From NCBI RefSeq assembly GCF_018612915.1, contig NZ_JAGGRL010000006.1, positions 186,001 through 250,000 on the forward strand: a stretch of 64,000 nucleotides of DNA, read 5' to 3'. The notes under the pieces are model-generated. The model made no database searches, was not told where the DNA came from, and was given only the letters and a program-made list of their open reading frames with translations. A program made the translations under genes and the position numbers. The DNA is from Stenotrophomonas sp. ISL-67. Lineage in GTDB: Bacteria; Pseudomonadota; Gammaproteobacteria; Xanthomonadales; Xanthomonadaceae. Below are positions 35,679-45,347 of this stretch, in pieces; within the stretch, counting starts at the first letter, position 1; every line of letters starts with the position of its first letter.

Positions 35679-37355
35679 ATGACCGAAGAAACCACCGCCC
35701 TGCCCCCGCGTGAAGCAATGGAATTCGACGTGGTGATCGTCGGCGCCGGCCCCGCCGGCCTGGCCACCGCGATCCGCCTGCGCCAACGCGCCATCGAGGC
35801 CGGCCGCGAGCTGTCGGTGTGCGTGCTGGAGAAGGGCTCCGAACCCGGCGCCCACATCCTGTCCGGCGCAATCATGGATACCCGCGCGCTCACCGAACTG
35901 TTCCCGGACTGGGCCGAACGCGGCGCGCCGCTGAAGCAGAAGGTCACCCGCGACGAATTCCTGTTCCTGTCCGAAGGCGGCGCGCGCAGCACCCCGCATG
36001 CGCTGCTGCCGGAGTGCTTCCACAACGAAGGCAACTACATCATCAGCCTGGGCGAGGTCACCCGCTGGCTGGCGCAGCAGGCTGAAGCGCTGGAAGTGGC
36101 GATCTTCCCCGGCTTCGCCGCCGCCGAAGTGCTGTACGACGAGAACGGCGCAGTGATGGGCGTGGCCACCGGCGACATGGGCATCCGCAAGGACGGCTCG
36201 CACGGTCCCAACTTCGAGCGCGGCATGGAACTGCATGCCAGGTACACGATCTTCGCCGAAGGCTCGCGCGGCCACCTCGGCCGCCAGCTGATCGCGCGTT
36301 TCCAGCTCGACGCCGGCAAGGACCCGCAGGCCTACGGGATCGGCATCAAGGAACTGTGGCAGGTGGACCCGGCCAAGCACGAGCCGGGCCTGGTGGTGCA
36401 TACCGCCGGCTGGCCGCTGGACAGCGACACCTACGGCGGCTCGTTCCTGTACCACGCCGAGGGCGGCAAGGTCGCGGTGGGCTTCGTGGTCGGGCTGGAC
36501 TACCGCAACCCGTGGATGAGCCCGTTCGAGGAATTCCAGCGCTTCAAGACCCATCCGTCGATCCGCAGGCACCTGGAAGGCGGCAAGCGCATTGGCTATG
36601 GCGCGCGCGCGATCACCGCCGGCGGCCTGTTGTCGCTGCCCAAGACCGTGTTCCCGGGCGGCGCGCTGGTCGGCTGCGAAGCCGGTTACCTCAACGCCAG
36701 CCGGATCAAGGGCAGCCACGCGGCGATCAAGACCGGCATGCTGGCCGCCGATGCCGCCTTCGATGCGTTGGCGGCCGATCGCCAGCGCGACGAACTCAGC
36801 GCCTACCCGGCCGCCTTCGACAGCAGCTGGCTGCACGATGAGCTGAAGCAGTCCAAGAACTTCAAGCAGTGGTTCAAGAAGGGCCGCAACGTGGCCACCC
36901 TGATGACCGGCATCGAACAGTGGCTGCTGCCCAAGCTGGGCATCCGCAACCCGCCGTGGACCATCGGCCACAGCACGCCGGACCACGAATGCCTTGAGCC
37001 GGCCGCGCAGCACGCGAAGATCGCCTACCCCAAGCCGGACAACGTGCTCACCTTCGACCGGCTCAGCTCGGTGTTCCTGAGCAGCACCAACCACGAAGAA
37101 GACCAGCCTTCGCACCTGACCTTGAAGGACGCCAGCATTCCGGTACAGGTCAACCTGCACGAATACGGCGGACCGGAAGCGCGCTACTGCCCGGCCGGCG
37201 TGTACGAGTTCGTCGGTGGCGAAGGCAACGAACAGCTGCAGATCAACGCGCAGAACTGCGTGCACTGCAAGACCTGCGACATCAAGGACCCCACCCAGAA
37301 CATCGTGTGGGTGACCCCGCAGGGCGGCGGCGGACCGAACTATTCGGGCATGTAA
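35679..37355 (+). CDS. Electron-transfer flavoprotein-ubiquinone oxidoreductase
   Basis: A 558-aa inner-membrane-associated flavoprotein taking electrons from ETF to ubiquinone. N-terminal FAD-binding VVIVGAGPAGLATAIRLRQ-type Rossmann motif; middle ubiquinone-binding region; C-terminal 4Fe-4S cluster with cysteines in YCPAGVYEF and CVHCKTCDIKDP, ending in the conserved GGGGPNYSGM. Full length for the family (~550). It functionally links to the nearby glutaryl-CoA dehydrogenase and to ubiquinone made with UbiB/UbiJ. No frameshift seen. Confidence 0.96.
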   Translation: MTEETTALPPREAMEFDVVIVGAGPAGLATAIRLRQRAIEAGRELSVCVLEKGSEPGAHILSGAIMDTRALTELFPDWAERGAPLKQKVTRDEFLFLSEGGARSTPHALLPECFHNEGNYIISLGEVTRWLAQQAEALEVAIFPGFAAAEVLYDENGAVMGVATGDMGIRKDGSHGPNFERGMELHARYTIFAEGSRGHLGRQLIARFQLDAGKDPQAYGIGIKELWQVDPAKHEPGLVVHTAGWPLDSDTYGGSFLYHAEGGKVAVGFVVGLDYRNPWMSPFEEFQRFKTHPSIRRHLEGGKRIGYGARAITAGGLLSLPKTVFPGGALVGCEAGYLNASRIKGSHAAIKTGMLAADAAFDALAADRQRDELSAYPAAFDSSWLHDELKQSKNFKQWFKKGRNVATLMTGIEQWLLPKLGIRNPPWTIGHSTPDHECLEPAAQHAKIAYPKPDNVLTFDRLSSVFLSSTNHEEDQPSHLTLKDASIPVQVNLHEYGGPEARYCPAGVYEFVGGEGNEQLQINAQNCVHCKTCDIKDPTQNIVWVTPQGGGGPNYSGM

Positions 37356-37399
37356 GCCGGCCATCCGGTAGCTGCGGTCGATCCGCAGCGCCGGCAAGC

Positions 37400-37493
37400 G
37401 TAGCGACACGCCATGCGTGTCCCGCGCGGAAACTGGTTACGCGTTGTCCATCACGGTGACGGAATGCCTGGGACACGCGTGGCGTGTCGCTAC
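37400..37493. repeat. SMAG inverted pair overlapping the sensor-kinase stop codon
   Basis: Copies at 37400-37423 (plus) and 37470-37493 (minus), GACACGCCATGCGTGTC subtype. The GTAG of the second copy (37493 to 37490 on the minus strand) contains the TAG stop of the hybrid kinase. Confidence 0.8.
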
Positions 37494-40400
37494 AGGTCCT
37501 CCAGATAGGATTGAAGGGCGATTTCGAACGCATCGATATCCTCCAGGCTGCCCGCCAGCCCCTGTTCCGGAATCCGCTGCATCAGCGCGCGCGCCTGCAT
37601 GGCCAGCGCTTCGGCCCCCAGCGTGCCCAACCCGCCGACGATGCGATGCAACACTTCCACCGCCGTGTTGCTGTCGCCCTGCTCGCGCGCTTCCCTTCCA
37701 CGCTGCAGGTCGTCGGCGGTGGCCTGGCGCATGCTGTCGATCAGCACGGTAGCCACGTGTTCGGAGCCGAAACGGCGCACGATCGCCGCGCGCGTGGGGG
37801 CGGCGGCCGGCGCCGCCGTTTCCGCTGCGGGGGCACCTTCGCGGCCGAGCTGCTCGGTGGCGTCATCGGTGGGCAACCAACGGCGCAGCGCCTGGCGCAG
37901 CGTGGCCAGCGCCACCGGCTTGGCCAGCAGGTCATCCATGCCGGCCTCGCGGCAGCGCTGCACGTCTTCGGCCAGCGCGCTGGCGGTCAGCGCCAATACC
38001 GGCATGCGCTTGCCGCTGCCGCGTTCGCGCTCCCGGATGTGCCGGGTAAGGGTGTAGCCGTCCATCACCGGCATGCGGCAGTCGGTGATGACCAGGTCGA
38101 AGGTCGAGGCGTCGAGCAGTGCCAACGCGGCTTCGCCGTCCACCGCCAGTTCATGCTGCAGGCCAAGCTGCTGCAGCCGCCAGCGCATCAACGCCTGGTT
38201 GGTCGGGTGGTCTTCCACCACCAGCACGCGGCGCCGCGCCTGGCCTGGCGGCAGCGGGTCGACATCACCGCCGGGGCGCTGCTCGTCGCGCACGGTCTCC
38301 TCGCCGGGCACCAGCGGCAGGCTCAACAGCACGTCCACCCGGGTGCCTTCACCCGGCACGCTGTGCATCTCCAGCCGCCCGCGCATCAATCCCACCAGGC
38401 GTTGGCAGATGCTCAACCCCAATCCGGTTCCACCGTAGTGCCGGGTAATGGCGACATCGGCCTGCGCGAACGGTTTGAACAGCCGTTCCCGCTGCTCGGG
38501 GGAAATGCCGATACCGGTGTCGGTCACCGTCAGGCGCAGCGACTGCGCCATCTCGTCATCGCGGTCCACGCTCAACGCGATCGCCACCGAGCCCTTGTTG
38601 GTGAACTTGATGGCATTGCTGAGCAGGTTGAACACGATCTGGCGCAGGCGCATGCCATCGACCAGGTGCTGCTGCGCCACTGCCGGATCGACCTCCAGGC
38701 TGAGCGAAAGGCCCTTGCTGGATGCCTGCGGCGACAACAACTGCTGCACGTTGTCGAGCAGGCTGCGCAGCAGGACCGGCTGTGGCTCCAGCGGCAGCGC
38801 GCCGGCTTCGATGCGGGAGTAGTCGAGGATGTCATCGAGGATCTGCCGCAGCATCTGCGCGGAATCTTCGATGACGCCGATGATGCGCCGTTGTTCGCCG
38901 TCCAGGCCGGTGTGCGACAGCGCTTCGACCATGCCCAGCACGCCGCTCATCGGCGTGCGGATTTCGTGGCTCATGGTCGCCAGGAAATTGGATTTGGCCG
39001 CAGTGGCCCGCTCGGCATCGGACTTGGCAGCGGCCAAGGCATCGGCCTGCGCACGCGCCTCGGTCACATCCACCCAGTACCCGCTCCACAGCACCACACC
39101 GTGTTCGGCGGCATACGGCAACGCGCGGGTGCGCACCCAGCGCACCACGCCGTGCGGGCTGGTGCGGAACTCCATGTCCAGCGCGGAAAAATCGCGCGCG
39201 GCCTCGTTCAGCGCGCGGTTGACCGCCTCGCGGTCGCGGGGGTCGATCTGGTCGGCCAAACGCGTTTCATCGGCGATGACCTCGGCGGTGCTGACCCCGA
39301 ACATCGCCTGCAGATCGCCGGTGATGTACGGGAAGGTGACCCGGCCATCGCTGTCGCGGCGGGCCTGGTAGACGATCGCCGGCAGGTTGTCGGTCACTTC
39401 CACCAGGCGCTGTTCCAGCCGGCGTCGCATGCCGACCTCGCGGCGCAACCGCCAGTAGCCCCAGCCGTGCACGATGATGCCGGTGAGCAGCACCAGCGAC
39501 AGCGGCACCGCCCAGCGCGCAACCGAGCGCCAGTCCAGCCCGGTGCGGTATTCGGCCAGCAACCAGTCGCCGCGGATGGCGGCATGCTCACGCGGGGTGA
39601 TGTTGGCCAACACCCGGTCGAAGGTGGTGGCCAACGGCGCGTACTGGCGCTTGACCGCCAGCGACAACTGGTCGCTGAACCCTGCCGGCGCGGCCACGTG
39701 CAGCTTTGCCGGGTACACCTCACGCACCACGCGGTCGACCATGGCCAGGTTGCCGACGTAGGCATCGGCGTCGCCATTGGCCAGTCGCGACAATGCCTGG
39801 TCGACGCTGCGCGCCGGCACGATGCGCGCCTTGGGTGCGTACTGGAGGATATAGCCACGCAGGCGCTCGGGATCGGACAGCAGGATGCTGCGCCCGTCCA
39901 GGTCGCCCAGGCCCAGCACCGAACGGCTGTTGTTCGGCGTGACGATCACGTTGGGCACGCTGATGAACGGCTGGCTGAACACCCAGTCATCGCCAAGGTA
40001 ATGCGCATCGTTGGGCATGCCCATCACCACATCGACATCGCCCCTGCGCATCTGCTCGCGCACTTCGAACCAGTCGTGCGCGGGCACGCGGTTCAACTGC
40101 GCCCCGACCATGCGCAACTGGCGCAGGTAGTCGCCGGCCACGCCGCTGGGCTCGCCGGCCGCGTCGATGAACGACAGCGGCGCACCCGTGGGGGCATAGC
40201 CCATCCGCATCGGCGTGGCCAGGATGCGGCGTTCGGCCTCGCCAAGGATCAGGCGCGACTGCGCCGACCACTGCAGCGGCGGCAGCCAGCGCTTGTACAG
40301 CGCCTCGCGCTGCGCGGCGGTCACGGTCGACAACGCGCTGTCGAGTGCTTCGGCCAGCGGCTGGCGGGCGTTGGGTACGCCGAAGTGGAGGCGTTCGGGT

Positions 40401-41071
40401 GGCAGGTCGCTGGGGCGCAGCAGGGCAATGCCGTCAATGCCCTGCTGGCGGATCAGCGTGCTGGCGACGTGGGCATTGCCGATGTACACGTCGGCCTTTC
40501 CCTGGGCCACCATCGCCAGCGCTGCGCGGGTGTTGGCGGCCGTCACCTGGCGGGCAGCCGGGAAACGTGCCCGCACCTGGGTGCTGGTGAGGAACTCCTG
40601 TTCGGTGACCACGCGCAGCCCGGCCAGGTCCGGGTCGGACGAGGTGCGGGTATCGCCGATCCGGCCCACCAGGGCCAGCGGCGCATCGGCATAGGAGCCG
40701 GTATAGACCATGCAGCGGGTCCGGTCCGGGGTCAGGGTGATGTTCATCACCACATCGACCTCACCGCGACATGCCGCATCCAGCACGTCGGCCCAATCGC
40801 GATACACCTTCACCTTCACCCGCACGCCGAGCTGGCGGGTCAACAACATCAGGTAGTCGTAGCCAAGACCATCCGGCCGGCCGTTCTGCATGAATTCGAA
40901 TGGTGGCCAGCCGCTGTCGTACAGGCCCAGTAAGATGGTAGGGTTCCGGTCGATCCATTCAGCCTGGCGCGGTGAGAGCGACGGTGCCGGCGCCGGAGCC
41001 GCATTGGCGGCGGCGCCCAGCGCGATCACCAGACCAAGCACGACCAGCCAGCGGACAACCGAGGTACGCAT
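37490..41071 (-). CDS. BvgS/EvgS-like hybrid sensor histidine kinase
   Basis: A 1193-aa inner-membrane kinase. Order: signal peptide (1-24); two periplasmic Venus-flytrap (SBP_bac_3) domains (~40-265 and ~280-510); membrane helix (~525-550); PAS (~565-690); HisKA with MSHEIRTPMSG (His ~702); HATPase (NLLSNAIKF, DTGIGI, GTGLGLSI); receiver with TDCRMPVMDG (Asp ~995); and a C-terminal Hpt-like domain with LHRIVGG (His ~1143; the usual Lys after it is Val). ATG 41071 is chosen for the signal peptide. It is divergent from a LuxR-type response regulator, 78 bp apart. The ligand is unknown. Confidence 0.93.
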   Translation of the reverse strand: MRTSVVRWLVVLGLVIALGAAANAAPAPAPSLSPRQAEWIDRNPTILLGLYDSGWPPFEFMQNGRPDGLGYDYLMLLTRQLGVRVKVKVYRDWADVLDAACRGEVDVVMNITLTPDRTRCMVYTGSYADAPLALVGRIGDTRTSSDPDLAGLRVVTEQEFLTSTQVRARFPAARQVTAANTRAALAMVAQGKADVYIGNAHVASTLIRQQGIDGIALLRPSDLPPERLHFGVPNARQPLAEALDSALSTVTAAQREALYKRWLPPLQWSAQSRLILGEAERRILATPMRMGYAPTGAPLSFIDAAGEPSGVAGDYLRQLRMVGAQLNRVPAHDWFEVREQMRRGDVDVVMGMPNDAHYLGDDWVFSQPFISVPNVIVTPNNSRSVLGLGDLDGRSILLSDPERLRGYILQYAPKARIVPARSVDQALSRLANGDADAYVGNLAMVDRVVREVYPAKLHVAAPAGFSDQLSLAVKRQYAPLATTFDRVLANITPREHAAIRGDWLLAEYRTGLDWRSVARWAVPLSLVLLTGIIVHGWGYWRLRREVGMRRRLEQRLVEVTDNLPAIVYQARRDSDGRVTFPYITGDLQAMFGVSTAEVIADETRLADQIDPRDREAVNRALNEAARDFSALDMEFRTSPHGVVRWVRTRALPYAAEHGVVLWSGYWVDVTEARAQADALAAAKSDAERATAAKSNFLATMSHEIRTPMSGVLGMVEALSHTGLDGEQRRIIGVIEDSAQMLRQILDDILDYSRIEAGALPLEPQPVLLRSLLDNVQQLLSPQASSKGLSLSLEVDPAVAQQHLVDGMRLRQIVFNLLSNAIKFTNKGSVAIALSVDRDDEMAQSLRLTVTDTGIGISPEQRERLFKPFAQADVAITRHYGGTGLGLSICQRLVGLMRGRLEMHSVPGEGTRVDVLLSLPLVPGEETVRDEQRPGGDVDPLPPGQARRRVLVVEDHPTNQALMRWRLQQLGLQHELAVDGEAALALLDASTFDLVITDCRMPVMDGYTLTRHIRERERGSGKRMPVLALTASALAEDVQRCREAGMDDLLAKPVALATLRQALRRWLPTDDATEQLGREGAPAAETAAPAAAPTRAAIVRRFGSEHVATVLIDSMRQATADDLQRGREAREQGDSNTAVEVLHRIVGGLGTLGAEALAMQARALMQRIPEQGLAGSLEDIDAFEIALQSYLEDL

Positions 41072-41149
41072 GCTGTCAGTTCTCCCAGGAGTGATCCGCC
41101 CACCGCGACGTGCCCCGAGGGGCCGCTGCCTTAACGGCCATACTATTCC

Positions 41150-41788
41150 ATGAGCTTGCGCATAATCATTGCCGACGACCACCCGGTGGTCCGGATCGGC
41201 ACCAAATCCGTGATCGAACTCAGCGGCGTGGGCCGGGTGGTGGCCGAAGCAAGCAGTGTTGATGAGCTTCTGGCCGCATTGAAGGTCCATCCCTGCGATG
41301 TGCTGGTCACCGATTACTCCATGCCCGGCGGCGCACAGCCTGACGGTTTTGCCATGATCGGGCAGGTCCGCCGTCACTATCCGGACCTGCCGGTGCTCAT
41401 GCTGAGCGTCTCCACCAACCTGGCGATCCTGCGCATGGTGGCTTCCACCGGCGTACTGGGGCTGGTCGACAAGACCTCCTCGATGGAGGAGCTGCCGGTG
41501 GCCATCCAGACTGTGCACCGCGGCCAGCCGTACGTGAGCCGCACGCTCAAGAACCTCATCGACCGCATGGGCACGCAGAACCTGGGCGATGAACGCACGC
41601 GCGCGTTGTCGCCGCGCGAGGTGGAAGTGCTGCGGCTGCTCGCCAGTGGCCTGATCGTCAAGGAAATCGCCGCGAAGCTGCACAAGAGCGTGAGCACCAT
41701 CAGCCGGCAGAAGGGCGATGCGATGCTCAAGCTCGGCCTGCGGAATGATGCACAGCTGTTCGACTGGCTGCGTGACAGCCCGCTTTGA
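41150..41788 (+). CDS. LuxR/NarL-family response regulator (BvgA/EvgA-like)
   Basis: A 212-aa regulator. Receiver: IIIADDHPVVRIG at the start, phosphoacceptor Asp in VTDYSMPGG (~55), and Lys in LVDKTSS (~107). The C-terminal LuxR HTH covers ~147-205 (LSPREVEVLRLLASGLIVKEIAAKLHKSVSTISRQKGDAM). It is divergent from the BvgS-like kinase, its likely partner. The target genes are unknown; the phosphotransferase gene 46 bp downstream could be cotranscribed. Confidence 0.94.
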   Translation: MSLRIIIADDHPVVRIGTKSVIELSGVGRVVAEASSVDELLAALKVHPCDVLVTDYSMPGGAQPDGFAMIGQVRRHYPDLPVLMLSVSTNLAILRMVASTGVLGLVDKTSSMEELPVAIQTVHRGQPYVSRTLKNLIDRMGTQNLGDERTRALSPREVEVLRLLASGLIVKEIAAKLHKSVSTISRQKGDAMLKLGLRNDAQLFDWLRDSPL

Positions 41789-41834
41789 CCCTGCCCCACA
41801 GGCCGCCAGCCTGCTGCTGAAGAAGTCCGTTTCC

Positions 41835-42971
41835 ATGATGAACACCGATCACCGCGTGCAGGGCCTGGACAACGACGACGTCGTTGCCGACTGGCCGGCG
41901 ATCAGCGGCACCGAACTGGCGTGGTTGCGCGGCCGGTACCCCGCGCTCGACGGGGAAATCCGCGTGCTGTGGCACAGTCCGCGCCCGTTCTCTGCCGCTG
42001 CACTGGTGGAATGCGGACCGCGGCGGTACTTCGTCAAACGCCACCATTGCAATGTGCGCTCGGCCGATGTGCTGGCCGAAGAGCATCGTTTCATCGCCCA
42101 CCTGGCTGCTGCCGGCGTACCGGTGGTGACGGTGATGCGCGCGTACGATGGCGCAACCGCGATGGAACACGGCGGCTGGACCTACGAACTGCACGCCGAC
42201 GGTGACGGCCACGATCTATACCGCGACAGCCCGTCGTGGACGCCGCCGTCCGAACCCGCGCACGCCCGCGAAGCCGGCGCCATGCTCGCCCGCCTGCACC
42301 TGGCCGCAGCGGATCATCACGCCCCCCAGCGCAGCACGCACCTGCTGGTGGCACGCGACGATCTGATCCGCGCGCGCGATCCGCTGGCACTGCTGCGCAG
42401 CGAACTGCCGGCCCGTCCCGGATTGGCCGATTACCTGTCACGGCAGCACTGGGAACAGGATCTGCAACGCGCGATCCTGCCCTGGCACGCCGTACTGGCC
42501 GACCGCCTGCACATGGAACCGGTGCTGTGGGGCCACAACGACTGGCATGTATCCAACCTGCTCTGGCATGGCCAGGGCCCGGCAGCAACGGTCGGCACGG
42601 TGTTTGATTTTGGCCTGGCCTCCCCGGCCAGCGCGCTGTTCGACCTGGCCACCGCGATCGAGCGCAATGCCATCGCCTGGCTGGACGCGGGCGGCGACGG
42701 GCCGGTGGCGCATGCCGATATCGCGCTGGCGCTGCTGGCCGGGTACCACCAGGTGCGCCCGCTGTCGGCCGCCCAGGTGCAGCTGCTGGCCGACCTGCTG
42801 CCGGTGGTGCACCTGGACTTCGCGCTGTCGGAAGTCGAGTACTTCCAAGGGGTTACCCGCTCCCCGGCGAATGCCGACGTGGCCTACCACACGTTCCTGC
42901 TGGGCCATGCCGACTGGTTCGCCCGCCGCCCGGGCCGGGCCCTGCTGGACACCCTGCGCGCCGCTGCCTGA
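41835..42971 (+). CDS. Phosphotransferase (APH/choline-kinase fold)
   Basis: A 378-aa protein with kinase-like fold. The catalytic loop is WGHNDWHVSNLLW (Brenner-type HxDxxxxN), followed by the metal motif FDFGLASPASALFDLA. The N-terminal lobe has YFVKRHH, with the likely ATP lysine. Such enzymes phosphorylate small alcohols or amines. Position next to thiamine-uptake genes invites a thiamine-kinase role, but the gene lies upstream of the TPP riboswitch and so is not under its control. ATG 41835 or 41838. Confidence 0.8.
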   Translation: MMNTDHRVQGLDNDDVVADWPAISGTELAWLRGRYPALDGEIRVLWHSPRPFSAAALVECGPRRYFVKRHHCNVRSADVLAEEHRFIAHLAAAGVPVVTVMRAYDGATAMEHGGWTYELHADGDGHDLYRDSPSWTPPSEPAHAREAGAMLARLHLAAADHHAPQRSTHLLVARDDLIRARDPLALLRSELPARPGLADYLSRQHWEQDLQRAILPWHAVLADRLHMEPVLWGHNDWHVSNLLWHGQGPAATVGTVFDFGLASPASALFDLATAIERNAIAWLDAGGDGPVAHADIALALLAGYHQVRPLSAAQVQLLADLLPVVHLDFALSEVEYFQGVTRSPANADVAYHTFLLGHADWFARRPGRALLDTLRAAA

Positions 42972-43018
42972 ACCGGCGGGGTCGCAACGGCGGCCGATTG
43001 GTGTGAAAATGACCGCTG

Positions 43019-43095
43019 AAGCGGGGGTGCCTGGCGTTGCCAGGCTGAGAGAGTCCCTTGGAACCTGATCCGGTTTGCACCGGCGTAGGGAGCTT
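43019..43095 (+). promoter_or_regulatory. TPP riboswitch (THI element)
   Basis: The conserved TPP-aptamer elements are all present: GGGGGTGCC, CTGAGAGAGTCCC, CTTGGAACCTGATCCGG and GCGTAGGGA, closed by AAGC/GCTT as P1. It lies 69 bp before the TonB-receptor start, so it should switch off uptake genes when thiamine pyrophosphate is plentiful, probably by hiding the ribosome site. Confidence 0.95.
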
Positions 43096-43163
43096 TGAGC
43101 AGCAGGCGCATCCCCGTTCCGGGCCGGTGCGCGTGCATGCCTTCGCTTCGTCTCCTTTGGCTG

Positions 43164-45347
43164 ATGACGAATCGAATGAACCGCTGCTACCGCCTCACGC
43201 TGTTGACCGCCGCCCTCTGCGCCGCACTGCCGCTGCATGCCAGTGACGCCGACACTGCGGCGGCCGAACGTTCGCCCACCGACCTGGCCGGCATCCGCGT
43301 GCAGGCCAACAAACCTGCGGCGGCGTCCACGCCGTCGAGCAGTTTCGGCAGCGCCGACTGGAAGAACACCCCGGCCTCGGTCAACGTGCTCGACCGCGCG
43401 CTGCTGGACCAGCTGCAGGTCCGCACCCTGTCTGAACTGGCGCGGCAGGACGCCTCGCTCGGCGACAGCTATGCGCCGGTCGGCTACTACCAGAACATCG
43501 CCATCCGCGGCTTCGCGCTGGACCCGGCCACCGGCTACCGCTTCAACGGGCTGTCCATCGCCGGTGAGCAGCGCCTGGCGCTGGAGAACGTGCAGCAGGT
43601 GGAAATCCTCAAGGGTGAGGCAGGTCTTGCCGCCGGCGTGATGGCGCCGGGCGGCATCATCAACTACGTGGGCAAGCGCCCGGCCGATGTGCGCACCGTC
43701 ACCCTGGCCACCGATTCGGAAGGCTCGCGCTACGTTGCTGTCGACGTGGGCGGCTGGATCACTCCGCGCTTCGGCCTGCGCGTGAATGCCGCCTGGGACG
43801 ACAGCGCCTCGTACATCGAACATGCCGACGGCCGCCGCAACTTCTATTCGCTGGCCGCTGACTGGCTGATCGGCGAACACGGCAAGCTGGAAGTGGATGC
43901 CAACTACCAGACCAGCGCGCAGCGCTCGGCCAGCGGCTACCAGCTGCTGGGCGGCAGCGAACTGCCGCGCGGCGTGGACCGCAGCCGCATGCTTGGCCAC
44001 CAGCCGTGGCAGCAGCCCGTGGGCATCGACAGCACCAACATCACCGCGCTGCACACCTACGACTTCAACCCCGACTGGCAATCGCGGCTGTCGGTGGGCC
44101 ACAGCCGTTCGGTGATCGACGACAACGTCGCCTTCGCCTACGGCTGCTACTACGCTGCAGGCTGCGCCGATGGCAGCGTGCCGGGCAACTACTTCGCGCC
44201 CAACGGCGACTACGACATCTACGATTACCGCAGCCCCGACGACACCCGCCGCAATGATGAAGCGCGCGGCGAACTGCGCGGCCGCTTCGCCACCGGCGCG
44301 GTCGAACACGAACTGTCGGTTGGCCTGAGCGCGTTCCACCGCACCGTGGACAAGCGCCAGAACGTCAACGAGTACGTGGGCACGGCCAACATTGCCGATG
44401 CGCAGGTGCCGGTATTCGATCCCTCGCCGCTGCAGCCGGGCCCGTCCGCGCGGCGCCTGGACAGCTGGCAGCGCGCGGTGTTCGCACTGGACCGCATGCA
44501 TTTCGGCGATGACTGGCAGTTCCTGGCCGGTGGTCGTTACGTGCGCCTGGATGAGCGCGCCTACGACAAGCGCGGCGTTCCGGAGCGGCACAGCCGCCTG
44601 TCGCAGTTCCTGCCGCAGACCGCGCTGGTCTGGCAGGCCAGCGAACACCTCAACGTCTACGCCAGTTACGTGGAAGGCCTGTCGCTGGGCCAGGAAGCGC
44701 CGTTCTGGACCAGCAACGGCAGCACCTTCCTGCCGGCGATGCAATCGCGCCAGCGCGAGCTGGGGGTCAAGTACGCTGCCGCCGACGGCCTGATGCTGGG
44801 CGCGGCGCTGTTCCGCATCACCCAGCCGTTCCAGTACGCCAGGCCCGACGCCAGCGATGCCGGCTTCACCTTCGTGCAGGAAGGCACCCAGGCCCACACC
44901 GGGCTGGAGCTCACCGCCAATGGCCAGCTCAGCGAAGGCCTGGCGGTGAACGCCAGCGCCAGCCTGCTGCAGGCGCGCGCGCGCGATGCCGGCACCGCGT
45001 ATTACGACGGCCAGCAGCTGGTCAACGTGCCCAAGGTGCGCGCCGCGCTGCACGTGGACTACGCCCTGCCGTTCGTGGCCGGGCTGGCCGTGAGCGGCGG
45101 CTGGCGCTACGCCTCCTCCAACGCGGCCACCGTGGATGGCAGCGTGAAGGCACCGGCGTACTCGGTGTTCGATGCCGGCGTACGCTTCCAGCACCCGCTG
45201 CACGCACACCCGGTTACCTGGAGCCTGTCGGTGGACAACCTGTTCGACCGCTTCTACTGGCGCGACACCGGCAGCAGCGCCGGCGATTACTACCTGTTCG
45301 CCGGCGCTCCGCGCCAGGCGCGCCTGTCGGTCACGGTTGGGCTGTGA
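43164..45347 (+). CDS. TonB-dependent receptor, probable thiamine uptake
   Basis: A 727-aa outer-membrane receptor: signal peptide (RLTLLTAALCAALPLHA), plug domain (~50-170, with VEILKGEAGLAAG and GGIINYVGKRP) and a C-terminal 22-strand barrel ending in RLSVTVGL. It resembles siderophore receptors, but the TPP riboswitch in front and the coupled PnuC-type gene behind point to thiamine or a precursor; this TonB receptor-PnuT arrangement is known in proteobacteria. ATG 43164 or 43176; ribosome sites are weak. Confidence 0.9.
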   Translation: MTNRMNRCYRLTLLTAALCAALPLHASDADTAAAERSPTDLAGIRVQANKPAAASTPSSSFGSADWKNTPASVNVLDRALLDQLQVRTLSELARQDASLGDSYAPVGYYQNIAIRGFALDPATGYRFNGLSIAGEQRLALENVQQVEILKGEAGLAAGVMAPGGIINYVGKRPADVRTVTLATDSEGSRYVAVDVGGWITPRFGLRVNAAWDDSASYIEHADGRRNFYSLAADWLIGEHGKLEVDANYQTSAQRSASGYQLLGGSELPRGVDRSRMLGHQPWQQPVGIDSTNITALHTYDFNPDWQSRLSVGHSRSVIDDNVAFAYGCYYAAGCADGSVPGNYFAPNGDYDIYDYRSPDDTRRNDEARGELRGRFATGAVEHELSVGLSAFHRTVDKRQNVNEYVGTANIADAQVPVFDPSPLQPGPSARRLDSWQRAVFALDRMHFGDDWQFLAGGRYVRLDERAYDKRGVPERHSRLSQFLPQTALVWQASEHLNVYASYVEGLSLGQEAPFWTSNGSTFLPAMQSRQRELGVKYAAADGLMLGAALFRITQPFQYARPDASDAGFTFVQEGTQAHTGLELTANGQLSEGLAVNASASLLQARARDAGTAYYDGQQLVNVPKVRAALHVDYALPFVAGLAVSGGWRYASSNAATVDGSVKAPAYSVFDAGVRFQHPLHAHPVTWSLSVDNLFDRFYWRDTGSSAGDYYLFAGAPRQARLSVTVGL

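Noticed and set aside
37484..40933. 1149-codon plus-strand frame
   Set aside because: Antisense shadow of the hybrid kinase.
41072..41845. N-terminal extension of the hybrid kinase frame across the response-regulator gene
   Set aside because: It would overlap the divergent regulator completely; the signal peptide beginning at 41071 marks the real start.
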